Positions 1 to 7,944 of a stretch of 52,538 nucleotides of DNA are shown piece after piece. Origin of the DNA: an uncultured Eubacteriales bacterium (GTDB lineage: Bacteria > Bacillota > Clostridia > Peptostreptococcales > Anaerovoracaceae); contig OMXT01000014.1 in the NCBI GenBank assembly GCA_900315125.1, forward strand, positions 1 through 52,538, in the 5' to 3' direction. Numbering within the stretch: position 1 is the first letter of the stretch; each line of letters opens with the position of its first letter. The position numbers and the translations under genes were made by a program. Below the pieces are notes generated by a model that was not told where the DNA came from, made no database searches, and saw only the letters and a list, made by a program, of their open reading frames with translations.

Positions 1-78
1 CATCGTAGACAACGGAATCACTCAGAAGAACCAAATTATCAGAATTGCTTGAATTCTAATTTACACACAAAAAAGGAC

Positions 79-107
79 TTGACCTTTCCTCCGGCCCACA
101 TTATCAT
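79..107 (+). promoter_or_regulatory. Putative sigma-A promoter
   Basis: A -35 box TTGACC at 79-84 and a -10 box TATCAT at 102-107 are separated by exactly 17 bases. It points at the truncated AAA-ATPase-like gene starting at 186, leaving a leader of about 70 bases. The call rests on box match and spacing only. Confidence 0.5.
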
Positions 108-185
108 ATAAACAGAGACTACAAAGGCCGGACCGGTCTTTTGCCGGAAATATGTCTGTACAGTATTCTTCAACAGGAGGCAGCG

Positions 186-518
186 ATGAAACGACTCCCC
201 ACAGGGATAGATGATTTCAGGAAAATAAGAGAGGACGGCTATTACTACGTAGATAAGACACCCCTTATAAAATCTGTGATTCAAAAGGGGACTGAAGTTA
301 CCCTGTTCACCCGCCCCCGCCGTTTCGGAAAGTCCCTGAACATAAGCATGCTCAGGAATTTCTTTGAAACAGACTGTGATCCTTCACTTTTTGACTGCCT
401 GGCAATATCTGAAGACCGGATATTCTGCGAAAGATATATGGGGAAATTCCCTAATACGGTATCGCTTTTCACAAGAAGCAGAGCCGGGTTCTCTCAGAGT
501 AATAATCCCTTCAGATAA
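186..518 (+). pseudogene. Truncated AAA-ATPase-like (PF09820/DUF1703-type) gene remnant
   Basis: The 110-residue product matches the start of the AAA-ATPase-like proteins common in Clostridia and Bacteroidetes. It opens with MKRLPTGIDDF and YYYVDKT and has the Walker A-like TRPRRFGKSLN at about residues 43-53. Family members are about 500-550 residues, so only the nucleotide-binding start remains. Homology fades near residue 88 and an unrelated tail runs into a stop at 516-518. The start at 186 is chosen because an AGGAGG site lies at 175-180. Upstream in-frame codons are not preceded by such a site. No Walker B or C-terminal nuclease-like region follows in any frame before the terminator at 525. 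A deletion relic is the most likely reading. The function of this family is not established. Confidence 0.75.
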
Positions 519-524
519 AAAGGC

Positions 525-559
525 GCCGGGCGGAATCCATTGCTGGAAATCCGCCCGGC
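525..559 (-). terminator. Rho-independent terminator for the radical SAM gene
   Basis: GCCGGGCGGA (525-534) pairs perfectly with 550-559 over a 15-base loop. Read on the minus strand the stem is followed by a T-rich stretch (517-521 on the plus strand is A-rich). It would end transcription coming from the gene at 635-2011. Confidence 0.7.
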
Positions 560-634
560 ATATAAATTATTGAAGGTGCAAATATCGCATACCCCTTTTG
601 ACTTTTTTTCGAGGCGCCTGCCGCGTCTCACTGT

Positions 635-2011
635 TTACTGCGCCTTCTCCTCTTCTGCCAGCTTCGCCGCCCGGCGCGCCCGGTTCTCCGCCCACAGGGT
701 GTCTGCCGTCGGCTTCCAGTTCGCGGCGTATTGTTCCGTCTTTCCCACAAGGTGCTCCACCGGCTCCGGAGAAACAGGATCCGTGGAATGAGCGTGGGCT
801 GTATTGACCATTTCTACGATGCGCTCCGGATTTTCCAGCATGGGACAGGGCCGCAGCATATTATCGTTGAATGGAATGTTCTTATGATACTGCATCATCA
901 TCGGCGAACGCAGTGCGTCCAGCAGAGACTTCTCCCGGATATTGGAATCCGAATAGTGGATGAAAACGCAGGGGTCTACGTCACCGTTTGCATTGATGTG
1001 CAGATAGCGGTGGCCGCCGGCAATGCAGCCGCCAACGAACTCTGCGTCATTTTGGAAATCCATGCAGAACAGCGGATTCTTGTTTCTGAATTTGCGCACC
1101 CGCTCGTACACGCCTCGGCGCTGCTCCGGCGTGGGCAGCAGCTCCGGCGCCGCATCATTGCCCACAGGCATGTAATGGAAGTACCAGACGAAGTCCACGC
1201 CCATGTCCATGAGGCTGCGGAGATATTCATCCGATGTGATGGACTGGTAATTCTCACTGGTATAACAGCAGGAAATGCCGTAGATCAGCTTGTGCTCCCG
1301 GAGGATCTCCATGGCCCGGACCGCCTTCTGGTACGTGCCCTTTCCTCTCCTGCTGTCGGTAGCCTCTTCAAATCCCTCCAAGGAAATGACCGGGAAGAAG
1401 TTGGCGACGCGGAGCACGTCGTCGGCAAACTCCTCGTCGATCAGCGTTCCATTAGTAAACGTCATAAAGATGCAGTCATTGTGCTTCTCGCAGATCCGCA
1501 TCAGATCCTTCTTCCGCACCAGAGGTTCGCCGCCGGTATATATATACATGTACACACCCAGCTCTTTGCCCTGGGTGATGATGCTGTCGATCTCATCATA
1601 GGAAAGATTCAGTTTATTCCCGTATTCCGACGCCCAGCAGCCGGTGCAGTGGAGATTGCAGGCGCTGGTGGGATCCATCAGGATCGCCCAGGGAATATTG
1701 CAGTCGTATTTCTTCCGCATCTCCTCTTCCTTCGGCCAGCCGATCAGCGCCGAATTGACGAAAAAGTTAACCGCAAATTTCTTAAATACCTTCCGGTCGA
1801 TCTCTTTGATTGCACGGCGGAGAAAACTGTAATAGGGATGGCTGGGATCGGTCATCACCGCCCGGATGACTTTTCTCTGGCGGACGAACTCATTGCCGGC
1901 GAAGTTATCCGCCCAGTCCATCAGCTTCGGCAGATATTTATCCGGGTCCTTATACATCAGGTCAACAGCCTTCTCTACGCCGTATTTCTTTATCGTAGTT
2001 GCTACATCCAT
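635..2011 (-). CDS. Radical SAM protein with C-terminal SPASM-like cysteines
   Basis: A 458-residue radical SAM enzyme. The cluster-binding CX3CX2C is at C118, C122 and C125 (SACNLHCTGC), and the SAM-contacting TGGEP is at about 159-163. Cysteines after residue 320 (GGCIAGGHR, DVDPCVF, RPCPMLE) resemble a SPASM auxiliary-cluster region. The first ~100 residues are a helical extension before the TIM barrel. Such proteins are widespread in anaerobic Clostridia, and their substrate is unknown. The gene is flanked on its minus-strand 5' side by a terminator and rsmJ, so it appears to be transcribed alone. The start ATG at 2011 is preceded by a G-rich ribosome site (AGGGGG). The C-terminal ~25 residues are Ala/Glu/Arg-rich and look disordered. 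The family call is secure; substrate and role cannot be inferred from the neighbours. Confidence 0.88.
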   Translation of the reverse strand: MDVATTIKKYGVEKAVDLMYKDPDKYLPKLMDWADNFAGNEFVRQRKVIRAVMTDPSHPYYSFLRRAIKEIDRKVFKKFAVNFFVNSALIGWPKEEEMRKKYDCNIPWAILMDPTSACNLHCTGCWASEYGNKLNLSYDEIDSIITQGKELGVYMYIYTGGEPLVRKKDLMRICEKHNDCIFMTFTNGTLIDEEFADDVLRVANFFPVISLEGFEEATDSRRGKGTYQKAVRAMEILREHKLIYGISCCYTSENYQSITSDEYLRSLMDMGVDFVWYFHYMPVGNDAAPELLPTPEQRRGVYERVRKFRNKNPLFCMDFQNDAEFVGGCIAGGHRYLHINANGDVDPCVFIHYSDSNIREKSLLDALRSPMMMQYHKNIPFNDNMLRPCPMLENPERIVEMVNTAHAHSTDPVSPEPVEHLVGKTEQYAANWKPTADTLWAENRARRAAKLAEEEKAQ

Positions 2012-2073
2012 GATCCGTACCCCCTGTTCTCATTGTCGTTTCCTGTATTATATCCTCAAAAGCGTAAAAAATA

Positions 2074-2112
2074 ACCGTACAGAAAACCAAATGTGATAGT
2101 TTTCCGTACGGT
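2074..2112 (-). terminator. Terminator between rsmJ and the radical SAM gene
   Basis: ACCGTACAGAAAAC (2074-2087) pairs with GTTTTCCGTACGGT (2099-2112) with one mismatch and an 11-base loop. On the minus strand the stem is followed by TATTTTTT. It therefore ends rsmJ transcription. The bases just beyond it, at 2109-2126, resemble the dispersed CGGTCAGGGCTTTG motif. Confidence 0.8.
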
Positions 2113-2144
2113 CAGGCCTTTGTGATAAAAATTTCAGACAATTT

Positions 2145-2981
2145 CTAGAGGACAATGCAGTCGCAGCGGATCTTTTTCCCTTTCAGAGAGTAACCGGGCT
2201 TGCGTCCTCCCAGATACGGGCCTTTCAGGGGACGTTTGATCACGATCTTCCGGGGGCAGGCAGCGATGGCTGCCTCCAGGAGCTCTTCTTCATCCTCGCA
2301 GGGCTGCTCCAGCAGATGGATCATCTGAAATTTCTTCTTGACCAGGCCGGATTTGGTCCGCTCGGGGAACATGGGATCTAACAAAATCAGGTCCGGCCGG
2401 AGTCCGGCATTCTCTGACGCACCTGGCTTGCCAGCCGGAGATGCCGCAGCCTGTGCCGCTGCCAGCGCCTTCAGATACCGGATGCTGTCGCCTCGGATCA
2501 GTTCCATCCGCGCGGCGATCTCCGCCAGCCTTGAATCGGCGGCAGCTCGATGCAGACCGTCGTCCAGCAATGCTGCTATCATCGGATCTTTCTCGAACAT
2601 GGTCACCCGGAACCCGGCTGCCGCTAGAAGGAGGGAATCTTCACCGAGGCCCGCAGTGGCATCTATAGCCGTAAGCTGGCGGTTTGGGTCCGCCTTTTTA
2701 AAACGGCTGGCCTTTACGATCAATTCCCGGTTCAGATTGTTCGGCTGCACCCGCCGGAGCATGCCCGAAAAGTCCGCCCGGATCATCTGATCCCCGCTGA
2801 CAAGGGCAAGGCCATCCGGTGTCTCCCGGAGCTGCGGCGCCTCTTCCCGTTCCTCTGCTCTGTCCAGCATCAGTGCATCTTCCGATTCCAGCACCCTTTC
2901 CGATTCCGGCACCCTTTCCAGTTCTGAACTCGCCTTCGGCTTTCCGCCGCCGGCAATATTCTGAAACTTATTCTTTTGCAT
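2145..2981 (-). CDS. rsmJ: 16S rRNA (guanine1516-N2)-methyltransferase family protein RsmJ
   Basis: A SAM-dependent methyltransferase of the RsmJ (YhiQ) family, which methylates G1516 of 16S rRNA in E. coli. Visible motifs are the SAM-binding DATAGLGEDSLLLAAAG at about residues 102-118, the catalytic-site DPMFPERTKS, then VKKKFQ and the C-terminal VIKRPLKGPYL typical of the family. At 278 residues it is longer than E. coli RsmJ (about 250). The extra length comes from a charged N-terminal stretch with repeats of the form RVPESER/RVLESED and an Ala/Gly-rich insert (AAAQAAASPAGKP) between the SAM site and the catalytic motif. The start ATG at 2981 follows a GAGGAG site. Target specificity is inferred from family membership only. 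Confidence 0.85.
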   Translation of the reverse strand: MQKNKFQNIAGGGKPKASSELERVPESERVLESEDALMLDRAEEREEAPQLRETPDGLALVSGDQMIRADFSGMLRRVQPNNLNRELIVKASRFKKADPNRQLTAIDATAGLGEDSLLLAAAGFRVTMFEKDPMIAALLDDGLHRAAADSRLAEIAARMELIRGDSIRYLKALAAAQAAASPAGKPGASENAGLRPDLILLDPMFPERTKSGLVKKKFQMIHLLEQPCEDEEELLEAAIAACPRKIVIKRPLKGPYLGGRKPGYSLKGKKIRCDCIVL

Positions 2982-3020
2982 CTCTAAAGCTCCTCTTCGC
3001 GCTTCTGATGTTGTGTTTAT

Positions 3021-3196
3021 CTACCCGAGCCCCGCCAGCGGCGAATGGTTATCTACCCCTGCGCTATTTTACCAGCAGGGTAGACCTATTCAGGCTCTCC
3101 TGGTCTACCCGAGCTCCGCTGACAGCGGATGGTTGTCTACCCAAGTGTAATTTCACCAGCAGGGTAGACCTATTCAGGGTCTCCTGGTCTGCCCGT
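3021..3196. repeat. GTCTACC-family 84-bp tandem repeat, two units
   Basis: CTACCCGAGC occurs at 3021 and 3105, and a decayed third copy (CTGCCCG) at 3189, so the period is exactly 84 bases. Each unit also carries GCGRATGGTTRTCTACC and an inverted CAGCAGGGTAGACC. The same word builds the array at 42107-42778 and the short copy at 34042-34109. No coding or RBS signal is seen here. Confidence 0.9.
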
Positions 3197-3315
3197 GACT
3201 TATGACCTATATACATGTATAGAAGAAGAGCCCCGTTTACGGGTATCGTCTTTCGCCAGAATTTTGACCGCTTATCTGTATATTAATATACTGTAGAAAA
3301 TCACTGCATACAATA

Positions 3316-3399
3316 AAAACAATGCGTTATTTTCTCTCCTTACACGCAGAAACAACGCGTTGTTTCTGCTCGAAAAGTGATAAAACAACGCGTTGTTTT
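3316..3399. repeat. Three 18-bp AACAACGCGTTGTT palindromes at 33-bp spacing
   Basis: Perfect palindromes lie at 3349-3366 (GAAACAACGCGTTGTTTC) and 3382-3399 (AAAACAACGCGTTGTTTT), and an imperfect one at 3316-3333. Their centres are exactly 33 bases apart. They sit 250-330 bases upstream of glnT. The remaining 3200-3645 interval shows nothing else recognisable. The array could be a set of operators or a repeat relic. Confidence 0.85.
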
Positions 3400-3645
3400 T
3401 TACGTTTACCGCATCTTTACTGTAAGACTGCCCAAAACGTACCGGTCGTTCCCTCGCCCATCGCCAGCACTGGAAAATATTTTCATTTATAATCTTTTGA
3501 AAATTCTCAGAAGCCTTTATGTAACTTTCTGAAACTTCCGTGTACCAGCAGATTAGGATAACAACATAACAGGTGTCAGATAATTCGTTTATCGTCAAAA
3601 GGATTCGAAAGGTATTCGTTTAATGTAAGAAAGGAGTCTCAACCC

Positions 3646-5175
3646 TTGGAAGCTTTTGTAAATCTCATGAACAGCATGAACGGGATCGTATGGGGTCCGG
3701 TCATGCTCTGCGCCCTGGTAGGTACAGGGATCTATTTTACCATACGCAGCCACGGTTTTCAGTTCCGGCATTTCGGCCTGATCATGAAGGAAACCATCGG
3801 TAAGATCTTTGTTAAAACAGAAGTCAGAGAAGGAGCCCTCTCCCCGGTCCAGGCCATGACCACTGCGCTGGCAGGCACTGTGGGCACCGGAAGCATCGCA
3901 GGCGTGACAAGCGCCATCGCCATCGGCGGCCCGGGCGCTGTCTTCTGGATGTGGCTTTCCGCCCTGTTCGGCATGTGCACCAAGTTCGCCGAGGTCACGC
4001 TGGCAGTCCGCTACAGAGAAAAGAACGAAGCCGGCGAGTACGTCGGCGGCGCCATGTACTATATAAAGAACGGTCTGGGGCAGAAATGGGCATGGCTGGG
4101 CGGCCTGTTCGCGCTGTTTGCCACCCTCGCCTCTTTCGGCATCGGAAATATGACCCAGATCAATACCATCGCAAGTTCCGTGGGATCGATCTTCACATCC
4201 TTTAATCCGGAGCTGTTCGCCCCGGACAGCGGCACAGTCCACATAATCTACCTGATCGTGGGCATCACCGTCGCCGCCCTGACTGCCCTGGTCCTGTTCG
4301 GCGGACTGCAGTCCATCGGCAAAGCCACAGAAGCCATCGTTCCCGTTATGGCGCTGGCATACATCATCTGCGCCATGATCATCGTTGTTTTCAATGCCGG
4401 AAACCTGCTTCCCATTCTGGGACAGATCTTCCGGGGCGCCTTTGACCCCGCTTCCATCGGCGGCGGTCTGGCAGGGACTGGAATCATGACCGTCATTCAG
4501 AGGGGAATTGTAAGAGGAGTCTTCTCCAACGAAGCCGGTCTTGGTTCTGCCCCCATTGCCCACGCGTCCGCCAACACGGATCATCCGGTAAGGCAGGGAA
4601 TGTTCGGCGCATTCGAAGTATTCGCCGCTACGCTGGTCATCTGCACGCTGACCGCCATGGCTGTCCTCTGCTCCGGCGCTGCTGCGGGCGCTTACGGCAA
4701 TGCAAACGCCGGCGCGGACCTGACCATCGCCGCATTCAGCACCGTCATGGGAAGCCGGATCGCTTCCATCGTTATCGCCATCTGCATCACGATGTTCGCG
4801 TTCTCCACGATTCTGAGCTGGTCGCTGTACGGAACACGGACCGTAGAGTACCTCCTGGGATCCAGGAGCATCCTTCCGTACAAAGTCCTGTTCCTCATGA
4901 TCATCATCGTCGGAGCTACGACCAAACTCTCCACCGTATGGCTCGTAGCGGACAACCTGAACGCGCTGATGATCATCCCGAACCTGATCGCGATCCTCGC
5001 TCTGTCACAGGAAGTCATCCGGCTCGTCCGGGACTTCTTCTCTGAGGATCCCCAGTACACGACGGCTTATCTGGATACCGTCATGCCCGATGCATCCAAG
5101 TCGAAGAAAGAACGCAGATCCGCTCCCCTGCCCAGCCTGAGTCCGGGCAGGATGGAGCAGGAACCTCTTCAGTGA
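3646..5175 (+). CDS. glnT: Sodium:amino acid symporter (AgcS family), probable glutamine importer
   Basis: A 509-residue AgcS/AlsT-family transporter with about eleven hydrophobic segments. Family-typical stretches include GTGSIAGVTSAIAIGGPGA, YVGGAMYYI, GIVRGVFSNEAGLGSAP and FAFSTILSWSLYG. Characterised members carry Ala, Gly or Gln with Na+. The genes for a GlnK-like kinase and a GlnL-like regulator follow directly. In Bacillus subtilis that pair controls GlnT, a member of this family, so glutamine is the favoured substrate (inference). The start is TTG at 3646, chosen because AAGGAG lies at 3631-3636 and no earlier start has a site. An in-frame ATG at 3668 is an alternative. The C-terminal ~30 residues are charged and probably cytoplasmic. 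A weak terminator follows at 5226, so glnK may also have its own promoter. Confidence 0.88.
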   Translation: MEAFVNLMNSMNGIVWGPVMLCALVGTGIYFTIRSHGFQFRHFGLIMKETIGKIFVKTEVREGALSPVQAMTTALAGTVGTGSIAGVTSAIAIGGPGAVFWMWLSALFGMCTKFAEVTLAVRYREKNEAGEYVGGAMYYIKNGLGQKWAWLGGLFALFATLASFGIGNMTQINTIASSVGSIFTSFNPELFAPDSGTVHIIYLIVGITVAALTALVLFGGLQSIGKATEAIVPVMALAYIICAMIIVVFNAGNLLPILGQIFRGAFDPASIGGGLAGTGIMTVIQRGIVRGVFSNEAGLGSAPIAHASANTDHPVRQGMFGAFEVFAATLVICTLTAMAVLCSGAAAGAYGNANAGADLTIAAFSTVMGSRIASIVIAICITMFAFSTILSWSLYGTRTVEYLLGSRSILPYKVLFLMIIIVGATTKLSTVWLVADNLNALMIIPNLIAILALSQEVIRLVRDFFSEDPQYTTAYLDTVMPDASKSKKERRSAPLPSLSPGRMEQEPLQ

Positions 5176-5225
5176 TAACACTGCATCCATTCACCTGCGT
5201 ACATAATAGATAACTGCCTGCGAAG

Positions 5226-5251
5226 AGCGCCGATTTGCACAAACCGGCGCT
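5226..5251 (+). terminator. Weak terminator or attenuator after glnT
   Basis: AGCGCCG (5226-5232) pairs with CGGCGCT (5245-5251). The following bases TTCCGCTAT hold only a short T stretch. It may only partly separate glnT from glnK. Confidence 0.45.
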
Positions 5252-5304
5252 TTCCGCTATACTTGGACCAGACAGGTCTTTGTTATATTAAGAAAGGACG
5301 CCCC

Positions 5305-6711
5305 ATGTCCCAGGATTTATCAGAAAAAAAATGGAATACGCCCCAGCAGGTACTGATCCTCAGCGCGCTGATCGTGATCGTGGCCCAGGTGAACCTCCAT
5401 GTATTCACCGATTCCTTCAAGGTCTCCATCGCCCCGATCCTCATCCCCGTGATACTCTGCTATGCGGGGCATCTGCCTTTGATCCCCCTCGCCTTCTGCT
5501 CCTCCGGCGGAGTGTACCTCTGCCTCAGCGGCATTTACCTCGTGCGCAGCGGCGCCATGCCCGGGGCGTCGGTGTTTTTCCCGGAAGCGTGTTTCTACTT
5601 CATCATGGGAATGCTGTACTGGGGATACACGCGTTTCCATCCCGCGGGGGTACAAAGGCATGGCTTCCTATTATATGTCTTCTTCTTTGATTACCTATCC
5701 AACGCCGCAGAACTGTTTCTCCACTTCTACCTGCATTCCTTTGCTGCGGACAAACAGCTTTTCATACTGGCCGTCGCCGCCGTCCGGACATTTATCGTCT
5801 GGCTCATCCTGTTCGTGGCGGACCGGTACCGGCTGACGTTGCTGCGCAGGGCCCACGCAGAGCGCTACCAGCGCCTCATCCTTCTAATGTCCCGTCTCGA
5901 GGGGGAGGTCACATGGATGGAAAAGAACGCGAACCGCATAGAGGATACCATGAATACCGCCTACGACATGTACCGGGATCTGCAGAAATCAGGATCCCCT
6001 GAGTCGGAACGGGCGCTGGATGTGGCCAAGGAGATTCACGAGATAAAGAAAGAATATTACCTGATCATGAGGGGCATATCGGAAGCCCTGAACCGGGAGT
6101 CCCGGGAAAGCGGCATGAGTTTTCAGGATTTGTTTACCATACTGGGGGAAAGTCTGAAAACACTGGCATCCACTCAGGGCATTCAGGTCACCCTGGTCAC
6201 GGACTTTCAGGACAGTCTGTACACATCAGACCCCTATACCATGATGTCCATATTCCGCAACCTGTTTTCCAACTCCCTGGATGCGGCGGAGGCAGAGGAA
6301 AACAGAAAGGAACTGACAATTACCGTTACGGAGCGGCGGCGGGAAGCGGCAGGCAGCGAGGCCCGCGGCGAAGAATCCAGCAGCACGGAAGATGCCTGCG
6401 GCGAGAAGTCCTGCGGCGAGAGCAGCGGTGCAGATTCGCGGGCCACAGCCCAGGCCGCCTATCTCATCGATATCCGCGACAACGGACCCGGAATTCCGGC
6501 AGAACTGCGGGATCAGATATTCAATCCCGGGTTCTCCACGCGGATCAATTACGAGACCGGCGTAATCAGCCGGGGGCTGGGACTGCCCGTTGTACAGGAT
6601 CTGGCACAGCGCCTTGGCGGCTCTATAGAACTGCTGGAGCAGACCGGCGGACCTGGCGCCTGTTTCCGCCTGACCATCCCTGAAAGCAGACTGGAGGTAA
6701 TGGACGAATGA
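5305..6711 (+). CDS. glnK: Membrane sensor histidine kinase, GlnK (YcbA)-like
   Basis: A 468-residue two-component kinase. About six hydrophobic segments in residues 15-185 form a membrane sensor. A helical region follows, with a candidate phospho-accepting histidine in KEIHEIKKEYYLIM. The C-terminal ATPase domain has the N box FRNLFSNSLDAAE and the G box DNGPGIP, then GFSTR and GLGLPVVQ. The ATG at 5305 is preferred because AAAGGA lies a few bases upstream. An earlier TTG at 5263 lacks a site. The next gene overlaps by four bases (ATGA), so the pair is translationally coupled. Between the N and G boxes sits an unusual ~35-residue Glu/Ser/Gly/Cys-rich insert not expected in the fold. The GlnK name rests mainly on the partner and the neighbouring transporter. 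Confidence 0.8.
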   Translation: MSQDLSEKKWNTPQQVLILSALIVIVAQVNLHVFTDSFKVSIAPILIPVILCYAGHLPLIPLAFCSSGGVYLCLSGIYLVRSGAMPGASVFFPEACFYFIMGMLYWGYTRFHPAGVQRHGFLLYVFFFDYLSNAAELFLHFYLHSFAADKQLFILAVAAVRTFIVWLILFVADRYRLTLLRRAHAERYQRLILLMSRLEGEVTWMEKNANRIEDTMNTAYDMYRDLQKSGSPESERALDVAKEIHEIKKEYYLIMRGISEALNRESRESGMSFQDLFTILGESLKTLASTQGIQVTLVTDFQDSLYTSDPYTMMSIFRNLFSNSLDAAEAEENRKELTITVTERRREAAGSEARGEESSSTEDACGEKSCGESSGADSRATAQAAYLIDIRDNGPGIPAELRDQIFNPGFSTRINYETGVISRGLGLPVVQDLAQRLGGSIELLEQTGGPGACFRLTIPESRLEVMDE

Positions 6712-7642
6712 AAATTTATCTTCTGGACGACGATCCTTCTGTCGTCAATGTTTTGAAACTGATCATAAGCCAGAGAAATATCGGCGAAGTCTGCGGATCC
6801 AGCACGGATCCCGAGGACGCCCTGGACGATCTGCGATCCGCAGAGACCGGTGAGCGTCCGGACATCGTCATCGTGGACCTGCTCATGCCCCACATGGACG
6901 GCATCACCTTCCTTTCCGAGGGCCGGCAGATCCTGCCCGGCGCAGGATTTATCATGCTGTCCCAGGTCTCTTCCAAGGACATGATCGCCAGCGCCTACGA
7001 CGCGGGCTGCGAGTTTTTCATCCAGAAACCGGTGAACGCCGTGGAAGTGGAAAACGTGATAAATCGAGTGGCGGAGAAGCTCTCCATGGAGCGGGCCATG
7101 CGGCAGGTCAGGGCTTTGTTCCATGAGGAAGAGCGCGCCGCGGGCAGCAGCTCCTCTGACGCCGGGAACAAAGCCCCGGCCGGCCGGGATCCGGAAACGG
7201 ACGCCTCTTCCGGCGCATCGGAATCTGCGGAAGATCCGGAATTTCTCTCTGCTCTGAACCGCATACTGGGCCGGCTGGGCGTCATCGGCGAAACCGGCTG
7301 CGGCGACATCATTGCGGCGGCGAGTTACATTTACAGCCATCCGGAGGAGTTTCGGGACATGACGGTGAAGGAGCTCTGCTCCCGGTTTTCTGACGCGCCC
7401 AAGCCATGGAGCAGCGGATCCGGCGGACGGCCCAGACCGGCATGACGAATCTGGCGAACCTGGGGCTGGAGGACTACGGGAATCCGGTGTTCGAGGAGTA
7501 TTCCAACACTTTGTACCAGTTTGCCCAGGTCCGGCAGGAGATGAACTGCATCCGAGGGCAGTCGGACCGCCACGGGATCGTCAAGACCCGGAAATTTCTC
7601 ACCGCTCTGGTGGCCCAGGGCGTGGACCTTTGCCGGAAGTAG
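6708..7642 (+). pseudogene. glnL: Frameshifted GlnL (YcbB)-like response regulator
   Basis: The receiver domain is intact, with acidic pocket DDD at residues 7-9, phospho-acceptor D57 (VDLLMPHMDG) and K107 (IQKPVN). A YcbB-type effector domain starts near 7245 (LGVIGETGCGDIIAA). The frame then breaks. The first frame reads FSDAPK and runs off into GC-rich nonsense ending at 7445. The second frame, from ATG at 7406, continues the family sequence (MEQRIRRTAQTG, LANLGLEDYGNP, MNCIRGQSD) to 7642. Adding one base between 7403 and 7406 restores about 311 residues, close to B. subtilis GlnL. No ribosome site or slippery sequence was seen, so a recent one-base deletion or a sequencing error is likely. 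The interdomain linker is an insert bounded by two inverted copies of the dispersed motif. Confidence 0.82.
7102..7185. repeat. Inverted pair of the dispersed motif inside glnL
   Basis: GGCAGGTCAGGGCTTTGTTCC-type sequence at 7102-7122 and its inverse (GGGAACAAAGCCCCGGCC) at 7164-7185 flank 41 bases of Ser/Gly-coding sequence. Together they encode the variable linker between the receiver and effector domains. The arrangement resembles a small insertion with inverted ends that kept the reading frame. Confidence 0.6.
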
Positions 7643-7648
7643 CAGCCT

Positions 7649-7683
7649 GCCGGCGCCTTTTGCCGGCGCCTTTTGCCGGCGCC
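7649..7683 (+). terminator. Terminator built from three GCCGGCGCC palindromes
   Basis: GCCGGCGCC occurs at 7649, 7662 and 7675 with TTTT between copies (13-base period). Any two neighbouring copies can pair as GGCGCC stems followed by TTTT. It lies seven bases after the glnL stop and is the natural terminator of the gln cluster. Confidence 0.65.
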
Positions 7684-7817
7684 GTCGAGCCAGCAGTCAA
7701 TGGCGTTCCCGCCGGCAATGTTTTTCCTGCCGAGAGGTTTCCCGAGGACGGCGGCGCCCTGTCAATAGTTTCTGTAATAATCTGAAATTTACTTTACATA
7801 GATTTTGTAATTCCTTG

Positions 7818-7848
7818 AAAGCACTGCGGTAGAATGCCCCAGTGCTTT
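7818..7848. terminator. Hairpin with T tail upstream of the PstS-like gene
   Basis: AAAGCACTG (7818-7826) pairs perfectly with CAGTGCTTT (7840-7848) over 13 bases, and TTCCTTTAG follows. It sits about 100 bases before the start at 7945, so it could be an attenuator or a second terminator. A further pairing of ATTGAAA with TTTCAAT is possible at about 7864-7895. The rest of 7684-7944 shows nothing else. Confidence 0.45.
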
Positions 7849-7944
7849 TCCTTTAGAATGAAATTGAAAGACAACCAAAGCACGTAAATTTCAATAGATG
7901 AGACATCGCCCGAACTGGCGGTGCGCAGAAGAGAGGGAGGCTGA

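Noticed and set aside
731-2074. 447-codon frame opposite the radical SAM gene
   Set aside because: It is antisense to a clear radical SAM protein with conserved motifs. The product is histidine/valine-rich nonsense typical of a GC-rich shadow frame.
7380-7445. Programmed frameshift in glnL
   Set aside because: No slippery heptamer, internal ribosome site or downstream structure was seen at the break. A simple one-base loss explains the data.
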